Of a DNA stretch of 7,327 nucleotides, positions 1 to 6,076 are shown one piece after another. Source of the DNA: Deltaproteobacteria bacterium. Its GTDB lineage: Bacteria > Desulfobacterota > Desulfobacteria > Desulfobacterales > JAFDFH01. The translations under genes were made by a program, and so were the position numbers. Each line of letters opens with the position of its first letter. Within the stretch, counting starts at the first letter, position 1. The notes below the pieces were generated by a model. It was not told the DNA's origin. It worked only from the letters and a program-made list of their open reading frames with translations, and ran no database searches. Location of the stretch: the NCBI GenBank assembly GCA_019309945.1, contig JAFDFH010000113.1, positions 1 through 7,327 of the forward strand. The letters are read 5' to 3'.

Positions 1-6
1 CATGCA

Positions 7-119
7 AGTGAGCCTAAAGAAAAAACAGAGGCCGATCTTTTAATACCGGCTATTTAAAAGCAAAATCATATGTTTGAAACATTAGTTGTCTTATATGCTG
101 TTTTTTCTTAAGGCTCACT
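7..119. repeat. Fold-back element: 22-bp inverted repeat with 69-bp interior
   Basis: The left arm (7-28, beginning AGTGAGCCTAAAG) and the right arm (98-119, ending AAGGCTCACT) are reverse complements with a single mismatch. The 69-bp interior is AT-rich and has no credible ORF. Such a long, nearly perfect inverted repeat is far beyond chance and would form a cruciform or RNA stem. The A-tract lies inside the stem next to the loop, so it is not a standard intrinsic terminator. No target-site duplication is visible at the outer ends. A partial third copy of the arm (AGTGAGCTT) lies at 159-167. It could be a MITE-like or other dispersed palindromic repeat. The structure is certain and its nature is not. 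Confidence 0.6.
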
Positions 120-136
120 AACACGCTCAAACAGTC

Positions 137-215
137 AGACCTTTTATATTTTATCACCAGTGAGCTTCGGTAGTTATTGAAAAGTTACGAAAAATGCTCA
201 TTTTTCAAAGGTCTC
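137..215. repeat. Small palindromic repeat with AGACCTTT/AAAGGTCT ends (copy 1)
   Basis: AGACCTTT at 137-144 is the exact reverse complement of AAAGGTCT at 207-214. Between them, just before the right end, lies a perfect hairpin, GAAAAATG-CT-CATTTTTC. The right end, TTTTTCAAAGGTCTC (201-215), recurs exactly at 5151-5165 in a second structure of the same plan (5105-5165). A 15-bp exact repeat is unlikely by chance in a window of this size. It sits 12 bp past the stop of the minus-strand sirtuin gene, so it may also act as a weak, AT-rich transcription end, but it lacks a GC-rich stem. Confidence 0.45.
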
Positions 216-227
216 ATCCGGGCAGGC

Positions 228-974
228 TCATAATAACCTTTCCAGTTCTGCCATGATTCCGTTAATGATCTCCCCGGCCTTTCCCATAATCAGATAATCA
301 GAAATAGGGCCTGTCAAAGGTGTTGGTTCCGCATTAATCTCGATCACCTTCGCACCGGATTCTTTTGCAACAACAGGCATGGACGCCGCGGGCTGAACCA
401 CGGCAGAGGTTCCGATCACCAGCATGACATCACAATCGGAAGAGATCTGTCGGGAACGCCACAGATGTTCCGGTGGAATCATTTCGCCAAAGAAAATAAC
501 CTCCGGTCTGTAAATTCCTCCGCAGTCACAGCGCGGGGGTATTTGTGTTAAATCGATCATCTCTACCGGGCATGTCTTATTGCACTCCAAGCACCGGTGC
601 CACGCAAAATTTCCATGAAATTCAATAACGTCGGTGTTACCTGCTTTCTGGTGAAGTCCGTCAACATTTTGGGTGATGATGGTTTTTAATAGCCCCAATT
701 CTTCTAGTTTGGCTAACCCCTTATGGGCATCGTTTGGCGTTGCCTTGTCCAGCATCGCTTTCATCTCTTTGAGGAGAACATTCCAGACTTTGGCCGGATC
801 CTTTAGAAAGGCATCGATGTGGGCGTATTCCATGGGATCAAATCTTTCCCAGATGCCCCCTTTGCCCCTAAACGGCGGAATGCCACTCTCAACAGAGATT
901 CCCGCTCCAGTCAGGGCGACGACATTTTGTGCCGCCGCAAGATCTTGCGCAGCTTTTTTTAGCAGCTTTTCCAT
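228..974 (-). CDS. Sir2-family NAD-dependent protein deacylase (sirtuin)
   Basis: Cytoplasmic enzyme that uses NAD+ to remove acyl groups from protein lysines, giving nicotinamide and O-acyl-ADP-ribose. Visible motifs (248-aa numbering): Rossmann NAD-binding GAGIS at 23-27, the PPFRGKGGIW loop at 33-42, QNVDGLHQ at 102-109, catalytic His120 in EFHGN, zinc ligands Cys128/Cys131 and Cys149/Cys151, then GTSAVVQPAASMP and NAEPTPLT for NAD. Length fits single-domain bacterial sirtuins. The position usually holding Tyr-x-x-Arg of acid-acyl-removing sirtuins reads Leu-Leu-Lys-Glu (67-70), so deacetylation rather than desuccinylation is favoured; this is inferred from a by-eye alignment. Start: the ATG at 974 places the N-terminus as in relatives. 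A longer form from TTG at 1025 has a GGGAG 11 bp upstream but adds 17 atypical residues and overlaps the upstream gene. It lies 40 bp after the MBL gene and is probably co-transcribed with it. Confidence 0.93.
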   Translation of the reverse strand: MEKLLKKAAQDLAAAQNVVALTGAGISVESGIPPFRGKGGIWERFDPMEYAHIDAFLKDPAKVWNVLLKEMKAMLDKATPNDAHKGLAKLEELGLLKTIITQNVDGLHQKAGNTDVIEFHGNFAWHRCLECNKTCPVEMIDLTQIPPRCDCGGIYRPEVIFFGEMIPPEHLWRSRQISSDCDVMLVIGTSAVVQPAASMPVVAKESGAKVIEINAEPTPLTGPISDYLIMGKAGEIINGIMAELERLL

Positions 975-1014
975 AATTTTTTTACTTTCAGCTGAGTGGC
1001 CGGGAAGTAAAAAC

Positions 1015-1854
1015 CTATAACTCAAAGATCATATCACTCCCTACGGCAAAGCATTCCAGGTCATAGTTGTTTGCATGGATTTGTTGTTTGCTAATTTTAA
1101 CAATTTCATCCATGGCCTTGTCTGTACGTTCCGGGTTCAAATGGAATAGTCCCAGTTGCTTTACCCCGGCATTAAAAGCAAGGTTAAGAACATCGGCATA
1201 ACTAGAATGTCCCCATGTTTTAGTAATTTTATATTCCTCGGGGGTATACTCGGCATCATGAATAAGGAGATCGGCTTCGGAACAAAAATCCAGATAATCT
1301 TTAAAGGCAAGCCCTCCAGGATGCACAAAGCCTAGTTCGTTATCCGTTAAAAAGACAAATGACTTGTCATCTTCGACGAACTTATATCCACTGCCGTTGT
1401 TGGGGTGACTGATGGAAATCGGTATGACCGTTACGGATCCAATTTCAAACCTATTGGGGCATGCTTCGGCGTAGACGATTTTTGCATTCAAATCCGCATA
1501 GTTTACTGGGAAATAGGGGGCCACCATAACTTTTGAAAGGATGGTTTCAACAAATTTATTGGCGAAAGGGCAGCGGTACATCTGAAACTCGACATGTTCG
1601 AAATGAGCCGGTTTGAAAAAAGGGAACCCCATAATATGATCCCAATGAGCATGGGTGAAAAGGAAATGATAGGTATAACGATTTTCCTCAAGCAGTTTAT
1701 TTCCCAACCTTCGAATTCCTGTACCCGCATCAATGATGATGATATCGTTTTGCTTTGTTCGGATTTCAAGGCAGGTCGTATCACCGCCATACACGGCATA
1801 ATCCGGGCCGGAAACCGGAATGGAACCTCTTGACCCCCAGCACTTAATATACAT
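1015..1854 (-). CDS. MBL-fold metallo-hydrolase (PhnP/RNase Z-like)
   Basis: A 279-aa metallo-beta-lactamase-fold protein, predicted cytoplasmic (no signal peptide). The N-terminus WGSRGSIPVSGPDYAVYGGDTTC (6-28) is typical of the COG1235/PhnP-like group, many of which act as cyclic phosphodiesterases or nucleases. The di-metal signature is intact: THAHWDH with His68, His70, Asp72 and His73, then His150 (SISHP), Asp171 (LTDNE), Asp200 (LIHDAEYTPEEY), GHSS at 215-218 and His238 (FHLNPERTD). The substrate cannot be read from sequence; 3',5'-cyclic nucleotide or cyclic phosphate hydrolysis is a family-based guess. The ATG at 1854 follows an AAAGGG Shine-Dalgarno about 5 bp upstream. It is the first gene of a two-gene minus-strand unit with the sirtuin and is divergent from the kinase gene, with a likely promoter at 1965-1993. 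All catalytic residues are present and no truncation is seen. Confidence 0.88.
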   Translation of the reverse strand: MYIKCWGSRGSIPVSGPDYAVYGGDTTCLEIRTKQNDIIIIDAGTGIRRLGNKLLEENRYTYHFLFTHAHWDHIMGFPFFKPAHFEHVEFQMYRCPFANKFVETILSKVMVAPYFPVNYADLNAKIVYAEACPNRFEIGSVTVIPISISHPNNGSGYKFVEDDKSFVFLTDNELGFVHPGGLAFKDYLDFCSEADLLIHDAEYTPEEYKITKTWGHSSYADVLNLAFNAGVKQLGLFHLNPERTDKAMDEIVKISKQQIHANNYDLECFAVGSDMIFEL

Positions 1855-1964
1855 TTTGACCCTTTCAGGTTATATCGTGCTTGACCGCGAATCTTGTTCC
1901 AGTTCCGGCAGTGGCAATGCATTGCATTGTTTGCATACTGCTCCTTAGGCGTATCGCCCGCGAT

Positions 1965-1993
1965 ATTATATTTGACAAAATAAAGCTTTTCAG
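1965..1993 (-). promoter_or_regulatory. Candidate sigma70 promoter for the MBL-sirtuin operon
   Basis: Read on the minus strand, a perfect -10 TATAAT (1970-1965) lies 17 bp downstream of CTGAAA (1993-1988), which matches the -35 consensus at 4 of 6 positions. Transcription would begin near 1958, leaving a leader of about 100 nt before the ATG at 1854. It overlaps the opposite-strand promoter candidate at 1972-2001, so the two directions may compete. Confidence 0.5.
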
Positions 1994-2001
1994 ATTACGA
2001 T
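1972..2001 (+). promoter_or_regulatory. Candidate sigma70 promoter for the kinase gene
   Basis: A perfect -35 TTGACA (1972-1977) is followed after 18 bp by TACGAT (1996-2001), a 4/6 match to the -10 box. The start would be near 2008, giving a leader of about 150 nt to the ATG at 2160. The leader includes a small GC-rich hairpin (2111-2127, CTGG-T-CC / GG-CCAG around TCTG). The call rests on consensus matching only. Confidence 0.4.
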
Positions 2002-2148
2002 TAATAGTTGAATTAAAAATAAATGTCGACGATTTTTTATCATATCGATACTGTTTTATGAATTAAGTGATTGAATTCCTAAAGCAGGATTTATTTAAAC
2101 ATAAAAAAGCCTGGTCCTCTGGGCCAGAATTCTTTACTCATGATCCCT

Positions 2149-2152
2149 GGAG
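2149..2152 (+). promoter_or_regulatory. Ribosome binding site deciding the kinase start
   Basis: GGAG sits 7 bp before the ATG at 2160, an ideal Shine-Dalgarno and spacing. The upstream in-frame GTG at 2067 has no purine-rich motif before it, so the ATG at 2160 is preferred. This gives a short cytosolic tail directly before the first membrane helix. Confidence 0.6.
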
Positions 2153-2159
2153 ATTTAAA

Positions 2160-4709
2160 ATGGGCATGCTAAAAAGACATCCGGCAATCTTAATGGGTCT
2201 GGGTGTTACCTTCCTGTTTTTAGTGCTGGCACTCTCCCGTGTAGCGTTTCTCGACACGTTGGAACTTAAGATCTATGATGTAATGATGCGTTTCAGGGGT
2301 GATCCCCAGGCCACTAGCGATATTGTTTTAGTGAGCATCGACGATGACTCCATAGAACGGCTGGGTCGCTGGCCCTGGCCTCGCTCCCTTATCGCCGAGG
2401 GCATTAGCAAGATCGATGCAGGGGGGCCAACGGTTATCGGGCTCAACTTTATCTTCAGCGAGGCGGAGGAGAGTGACGGTTTAAACGAAATTATAAATCT
2501 GGAAAAGCTTTTTACCGAAAACATCCTGAACCTGGCGGAAGAAAAACGCAATATGTTTCTTCAAGCCATGAATAGCGCGAAAGCGCGGCTGGACAACGAC
2601 AAAAAACTCAGTGAAGCCATTCAGGCGTCGGGGAAAGTCGTGCTTCCGGTATTCTTCAAGGAGTCGGCCGTGGTGGCGGAAGAAACAATAGAAACCCATG
2701 GGGCCCTGATTGATCAGTCAATCCAGAATATCAGAAATCCAGCAGATATGGAAATTCCCCGAGCGAACGAAATTATTCTTCCCATTCCCTCCTTTTTTAA
2801 AGCTGCCAAGGGGATCGGACATATCAATCTTGCTTACGATATGGATGGAACCACCCGTCGGGAGAGACTCCTGTATGCATACAAGGGCCTTTATATCCCT
2901 TCTTATACCTTAAAACTGGCAGCGCTTTATTTGAACATTCCATCAAACAGGATCCGGGCCGATCTCGGATCGGCTGTTTACATAGGTTCCCTTGAAATCC
3001 CAACGACCCTGTGGTCCGAATTACTGGTCAACTTCAAAGGTCCCAGCGGGTCTTTTAAAGAATATTCCTTTTTTGATGTTCTGAACGAAAAAGTTCCATT
3101 GCGTATTTTTAAAAATAAAATTGTTTTGGTGGGCCCTTCGGCCACAGGGCTAATCAATCCGCTCAGCACTCCGACAGATACCTATATGCCTTTAGGAGAG
3201 TTTTCAGCGAATACGCTTTGGGCGATACTCAATCAAAAATTTGTTCGACAGCCTGCCTGGGACGGCATTGCAACGCTAGTTATGATACTCGTCCTCGGAT
3301 TGTTGATCACTTTTGTTTTGCCCGGATTAAAAGCGATGCGTTCAGGAGTTGTTTTTGTTACCCTCATTGTTTTGCTTATCGGTGGCTCGACCTACTTTTT
3401 TATCTCCGAGGGGCTCTGGATCAAGGTGACCTATCCGTTCCTCCAGCTTATCCTTGGCTACATTGGTGTGGTAAGCATCAAGTACTTTGTCGCTGAAACC
3501 GGTAAGGAAAAGGTGGAAGGGGAGTCCGCGGAGACGAACCGGCAGCTGGGCATCTCTTTTCAGAGTCAGGGAATGCTGGACATGGCCTTTGACAAATTAC
3601 GTCGTGTGCCAGTGGATGATGAGATGAAAGATATTTTATATAACCTTGGGCTTGACTTCGAAAGAAAGCGCCAGCTAAACAAAGCCGCAGCTGTTTATGA
3701 ATATATCGAAGACTATGACAGCAATTTTAAGGATATCGGTGATCGAAAGAAGAAATTGATTCAGGCCAGCGAGACCATGGTGTTTGGCGACGGCTTTCCA
3801 GGCACGGCCCCAAATAGCAACGGCCTTTCAGCGATGGCCACTGACACCCGTCCCACCCTGGGCAGGTACGAGATAATAAGACAGCTGGGCCGAGGTGCTA
3901 TGGGAGTTGTTTATCTCGGCGAAGATCCACGCATCCACCGGACCACCGCCATCAAGACTTTCCGCTTCGGAGATGATTTCGAGCCGGCCGAAGCGGAGAA
4001 GATGAAGGAAAATTTTTTTCGGGAGGCCGAAAGTGCGGGAACGCTTTCGCATCCCAATATCGTTACCATTTACGATGCAGGGGATGAGCAGGATCTGGCC
4101 TATATTGCCATGGAGTATTTGGAAGGAGAGGATTTAGAAAAATATACGAAAAAAGAACATCTCCTGCCCATGCGAAAAGTCATTGATTATGTGGCCGCTA
4201 TCTCCGACGGTTTGGATTACGCCCACCAAAAGGGCATTGTTCATCGGGATATCAAGCCGGCCAACATTATGCTTTTGAAAACCGGCCTAGTAAAGATCAC
4301 CGACTTCGGCATTGCCAGAATCACAGCCACCTCGCAGACTCAGACCGGTGTGGTGAAAGGGACACCGTATTACATGTCGCCCGAGCAGATTTCGGGTAAA
4401 AAGGTGGATGGAAGGTCGGACATTTTTTCTTTGGGGGTAATGCTGTTTCAGCTTTTAAGCGGTGAAGTTCCTTTCCAAGGCGACAATCCAGCGGCCCTCA
4501 TGCACCAGATAATGAACGTGCCCCACCCGGACCTGAAAAAAATCAACCCCAAAATTGTAAAACCCCTGGTCACCATTACAAACAAAATGCTGGAAAAGGA
4601 CTGGAATAAACGCTATCAGCGGGCAATCCATCTGGCAAACCACCTAAGGGAACTGGGGAAAAGAATCGATGCCCTTGCCGTAAAAAAGAAGGCTCAGGGT
4701 ACAACTTGA
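2160..4709 (+). CDS. CHASE2-domain transmembrane serine/threonine protein kinase
   Basis: Receptor-type Hanks kinase of 849 aa. Order of parts: TM1 (8-30); extracytoplasmic CHASE2 sensor (about 32-360) with IDDDSIERLG (60-69) and WPWPR (71-75); three closely spaced TM helices (about 369-390, 394-420, 424-445); a TPR-like helical linker (about 458-530); and a C-terminal kinase domain (about 567-830). Kinase residues look intact: glycine loop GRGAMGVVY (577-585), ATP lysine Lys599, HRDIKPAN (695-702) with catalytic Asp697, DFG (715-717) with metal-binding Asp715, and the MSPEQ activation-segment end. It should therefore be active. It senses an unknown envelope or external cue and phosphorylates Ser/Thr on itself and partners. 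Thr539 in ETMVFG before the kinase domain is a candidate autophosphorylation/FHA-docking site. The start is ATG 2160; an in-frame GTG at 2067 would give 880 aa. The PP2C and FHA genes downstream are the expected partners. No C-terminal PASTA or other sensor is present. Confidence 0.93.
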   Translation: MGMLKRHPAILMGLGVTFLFLVLALSRVAFLDTLELKIYDVMMRFRGDPQATSDIVLVSIDDDSIERLGRWPWPRSLIAEGISKIDAGGPTVIGLNFIFSEAEESDGLNEIINLEKLFTENILNLAEEKRNMFLQAMNSAKARLDNDKKLSEAIQASGKVVLPVFFKESAVVAEETIETHGALIDQSIQNIRNPADMEIPRANEIILPIPSFFKAAKGIGHINLAYDMDGTTRRERLLYAYKGLYIPSYTLKLAALYLNIPSNRIRADLGSAVYIGSLEIPTTLWSELLVNFKGPSGSFKEYSFFDVLNEKVPLRIFKNKIVLVGPSATGLINPLSTPTDTYMPLGEFSANTLWAILNQKFVRQPAWDGIATLVMILVLGLLITFVLPGLKAMRSGVVFVTLIVLLIGGSTYFFISEGLWIKVTYPFLQLILGYIGVVSIKYFVAETGKEKVEGESAETNRQLGISFQSQGMLDMAFDKLRRVPVDDEMKDILYNLGLDFERKRQLNKAAAVYEYIEDYDSNFKDIGDRKKKLIQASETMVFGDGFPGTAPNSNGLSAMATDTRPTLGRYEIIRQLGRGAMGVVYLGEDPRIHRTTAIKTFRFGDDFEPAEAEKMKENFFREAESAGTLSHPNIVTIYDAGDEQDLAYIAMEYLEGEDLEKYTKKEHLLPMRKVIDYVAAISDGLDYAHQKGIVHRDIKPANIMLLKTGLVKITDFGIARITATSQTQTGVVKGTPYYMSPEQISGKKVDGRSDIFSLGVMLFQLLSGEVPFQGDNPAALMHQIMNVPHPDLKKINPKIVKPLVTITNKMLEKDWNKRYQRAIHLANHLRELGKRIDALAVKKKAQGTT

Positions 4710-4758
4710 AAGCTGTCGGGTATCCGGATTGAATTTTAGCCAACAGATAATGTAATAC

Positions 4759-4786
4759 TTGACCGCGAAGCATATTTTGTTATATG
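4759..4786 (+). promoter_or_regulatory. Candidate promoter in the kinase-PP2C gap
   Basis: TTGACC (4759-4764, 5/6 match to -35) and TATATG (4781-4786) are separated by 16 bp. It would transcribe the 4790-5190 region and the PP2C-FHA pair with a leader of about 400 nt. The sequence is AT-rich, so chance matches are possible. Confidence 0.3.
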
Positions 4787-4796
4787 AAAAATTTTA

Positions 4797-4808
4797 GCGA
4801 AGCTTCGC
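4797..4808. promoter_or_regulatory. 12-bp perfect palindrome (possible operator)
   Basis: GCGAAGCTTCGC is a perfect palindrome about 10 bp past the promoter candidate at 4759-4786. The half-site GCGAAGC recurs at 4765-4771, inside that promoter's spacer. Position and symmetry suit a repressor site, but no regulator is encoded nearby and a terminator role is unlikely because no T-run follows. Confidence 0.25.
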
Positions 4809-4856
4809 CCAAACCGACAAGTGGAGAAACATTTCACTCCGTTGCTTAGGCCAAGC

Positions 4857-4941
4857 GATGCTGGTTGTGGGATGCTCGATACGGGCTAAAACAAAAAAAA
4901 GAACCATTCCTTATAACATCAAGCATCCAGGAACCGGCATC
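4857..4941. other. Long imperfect stem-loop in the kinase-PP2C intergenic region
   Basis: The left arm 4857-4876 and right arm 4922-4941 are reverse complements at 16 of 20 positions (one difference is a G-U pair), arranged as 10 pairs, a 3x3 internal loop and 7 pairs. The loop (4877-4921) is A-rich. Each arm carries two copies of a GATGCT/AGCATC-type half-site 14 bp apart. It could be a structured leader RNA of the PP2C-FHA transcript, a small RNA, a set of operator half-sites or a decayed repeat. The remaining gap sequence, 4710-5191, shows no credible ORF, tRNA or intrinsic terminator. Confidence 0.35.
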
Positions 4942-4980
4942 TATTATCTGTTCGCAAATGACACTACAACATATAGGAAC

Positions 4981-5012
4981 TTGACATAAATTTTAAGATC
5001 GTGGCCTATATA
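4981..5012 (+). promoter_or_regulatory. Weak candidate promoter upstream of the PP2C gene
   Basis: A perfect -35 TTGACA (4981-4986) is followed by TATATA (5007-5012). The 20-bp spacer is longer than optimal, so this is only a possible promoter or one needing an activator. It is the best-placed candidate for a PP2C-FHA transcript independent of the kinase, with a leader of about 170 nt. Confidence 0.28.
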
Positions 5013-5104
5013 GACGGACAGGCTTCAGGTCGATGAATAATACTTCGATAGTAAAGCGCAGGAAAATAAAATTTGAGGATCGTTTTCCTTTCCCGAATTG
5101 ATAA

Positions 5105-5165
5105 GAGGCCTTTGTAAAATGTTCCATTTTGTTCAAGGCCAAGGAAGACGTTTTTCAAAGGTCTC
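5105..5165. repeat. Small palindromic repeat with GAGGCCTTTG/CAAAGGTCTC ends (copy 2)
   Basis: GAGGCCTTTGTAAAA (5105-5119) and TTTTTCAAAGGTCTC (5151-5165) are reverse complements at 13 of 15 positions. Nested inside is a hairpin, GGCCTT...AAGGCC (5107-5112 with 5135-5140) around AAAATG-TTC-CATTTT. Its right end is identical over 15 bp to the structure at 137-215, so the two look like members of one dispersed repeat family. It ends 26 bp before the PP2C start codon and would form part of the mRNA leader. Confidence 0.45.
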
Positions 5166-5177
5166 GATATGAAGACC

Positions 5178-5182
5178 AGGGA
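5178..5182 (+). promoter_or_regulatory. Ribosome binding site deciding the PP2C start
   Basis: AGGGA lies 9 bp before the ATG at 5192. The longer in-frame start, TTG at 5129, falls inside the palindromic repeat and adds 21 residues absent from PP2C enzymes, so the ATG is chosen. Confidence 0.55.
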
Positions 5183-5191
5183 ATTTTAATC

Positions 5192-6052
5192 ATGCTTGTC
5201 GTTGAATCGGCTGGTATCACCGACGTAGGAAAAAAGAGAAAAGGTAACGAGGATTTTCTTTTCCTTGATGATGCTATGGGGCTTTATGTACTAGCCGATG
5301 GTATGGGGGGGCATCAGGCCGGAGAAGTCGCCAGCGAATTGGTGGTCGATACCATTCGGGATTACATGAAGCAGTTTAAAGAGGGGGACCCCGACGACGT
5401 TGATGACCTGGAAGATGCCGACGAGTCCCTCTCCAAAGAGGCGAACCGCATTCTTACCGGTGTTCGACGGGCCAACCGGGAGGTACACCAAGTCGCTCAA
5501 ACAAAAGCATCCTACCACGGGATGGGATCCACGGTAGCGACTGTCTATATCACCAGTGAAAGGCTTATTGTTGGCAATGTGGGCGATAGCCCCGTATATC
5601 TGATACACAATGGGGATATCGAGCTTCTATCGGTCATCCACAATGTCATCACCGAACAGTCAGCGATTAACCCTGAAGCGGCCGAACAAATTGGAGAACA
5701 GTATAAACACCTGCTCACCCGCGCCATGGGAATTGAGGAAACGGTTCAGCCGGATATCATTGAAATTCAGCATTTTGATGGGGATATGGTCGTCCTGAGT
5801 TCGGATGGTTTGACCGATCTGGTTTCTCCGGAAGAAATCCGTGATGTGGTGAATAAAGAGCGGCATGATAAAGCCTGCCAAACACTTGTCGATATGGCCA
5901 ACGCACGTGGAGGGCATGACAATATAACCGTTATTGTCCTGAAGATAAAGACCGCTAAAAGTCAAAAAGGCTGGGGCCGGAGGCTGACACCACGAATCAC
6001 AGAAGGAGTTGTTGTATTATTAAAAAAATTGTTTCATCATCTTAAACGATAG
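5192..6052 (+). CDS. PP2C-family serine/threonine protein phosphatase
   Basis: Mn2+/Mg2+-dependent phosphatase of 286 aa that removes phosphate from Ser/Thr, presumably on the neighbouring kinase, the FHA protein or their targets. PP2C motifs are all present: DVGKKRKGNED (11-21) with the phosphate-binding Arg and the metal-shell Glu20/Asp21, LADGMGGHQAGEVAS around metal ligand Asp36, YHGMGSTVA, VGDSPVYL, SSDGLTD with Asp205, and GGHDN with Asp243. The catalytic domain fills residues 1 to about 250, the usual single-domain size, with an acidic insert DDVDDLEDADES between the first helices. A Lys/Arg-rich tail (about 251-286) ends in a hydrophobic-basic stretch, GVVVLLKKLFHHLKR, that could be an amphipathic helix lying on the membrane near the kinase (inference). 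The FHA gene follows after 24 bp, so the two are almost certainly co-transcribed. The kinase gene is 482 bp upstream. Confidence 0.92.
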   Translation: MLVVESAGITDVGKKRKGNEDFLFLDDAMGLYVLADGMGGHQAGEVASELVVDTIRDYMKQFKEGDPDDVDDLEDADESLSKEANRILTGVRRANREVHQVAQTKASYHGMGSTVATVYITSERLIVGNVGDSPVYLIHNGDIELLSVIHNVITEQSAINPEAAEQIGEQYKHLLTRAMGIEETVQPDIIEIQHFDGDMVVLSSDGLTDLVSPEEIRDVVNKERHDKACQTLVDMANARGGHDNITVIVLKIKTAKSQKGWGRRLTPRITEGVVVLLKKLFHHLKR

Positions 6053-6076
6053 TTTAACGAAAAGAGGGATTGATAG

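Noticed and set aside
673..1020. 115-codon ORF opposite the sirtuin gene
   Set aside because: Antisense shadow of a clearly coding, motif-rich gene; its translation is low-complexity with no family resemblance.
1503..1922. 139-codon minus-strand ORF overlapping the MBL gene in another frame
   Set aside because: It overlaps the N-terminal half of an intact metallo-hydrolase, and its protein shows no domain.
1881..2066. 61-codon plus-strand ORF just upstream of the kinase
   Set aside because: It starts with TTG, lacks a ribosome site, has no recognisable sequence and spans the divergent promoter candidates; best explained as chance in AT-rich DNA.
2067..2159. N-terminal extension of the kinase from a GTG start
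   Set aside because: No Shine-Dalgarno precedes it, whereas the ATG at 2160 has GGAG at 7 bp and gives the usual CHASE2-kinase N-terminus. It cannot be fully excluded because the frame is open.
1880..4769. 12-bp exact repeat CTTGACCGCGAA at 1880-1891 and 4758-4769
   Set aside because: A 12-bp exact match is expected about once or twice by chance in a window of this size; no further similarity extends on either side.
5129..5191. Longer PP2C start at TTG
   Set aside because: The codon lies inside a palindromic repeat, has no good ribosome site and adds residues that do not belong to the PP2C fold.
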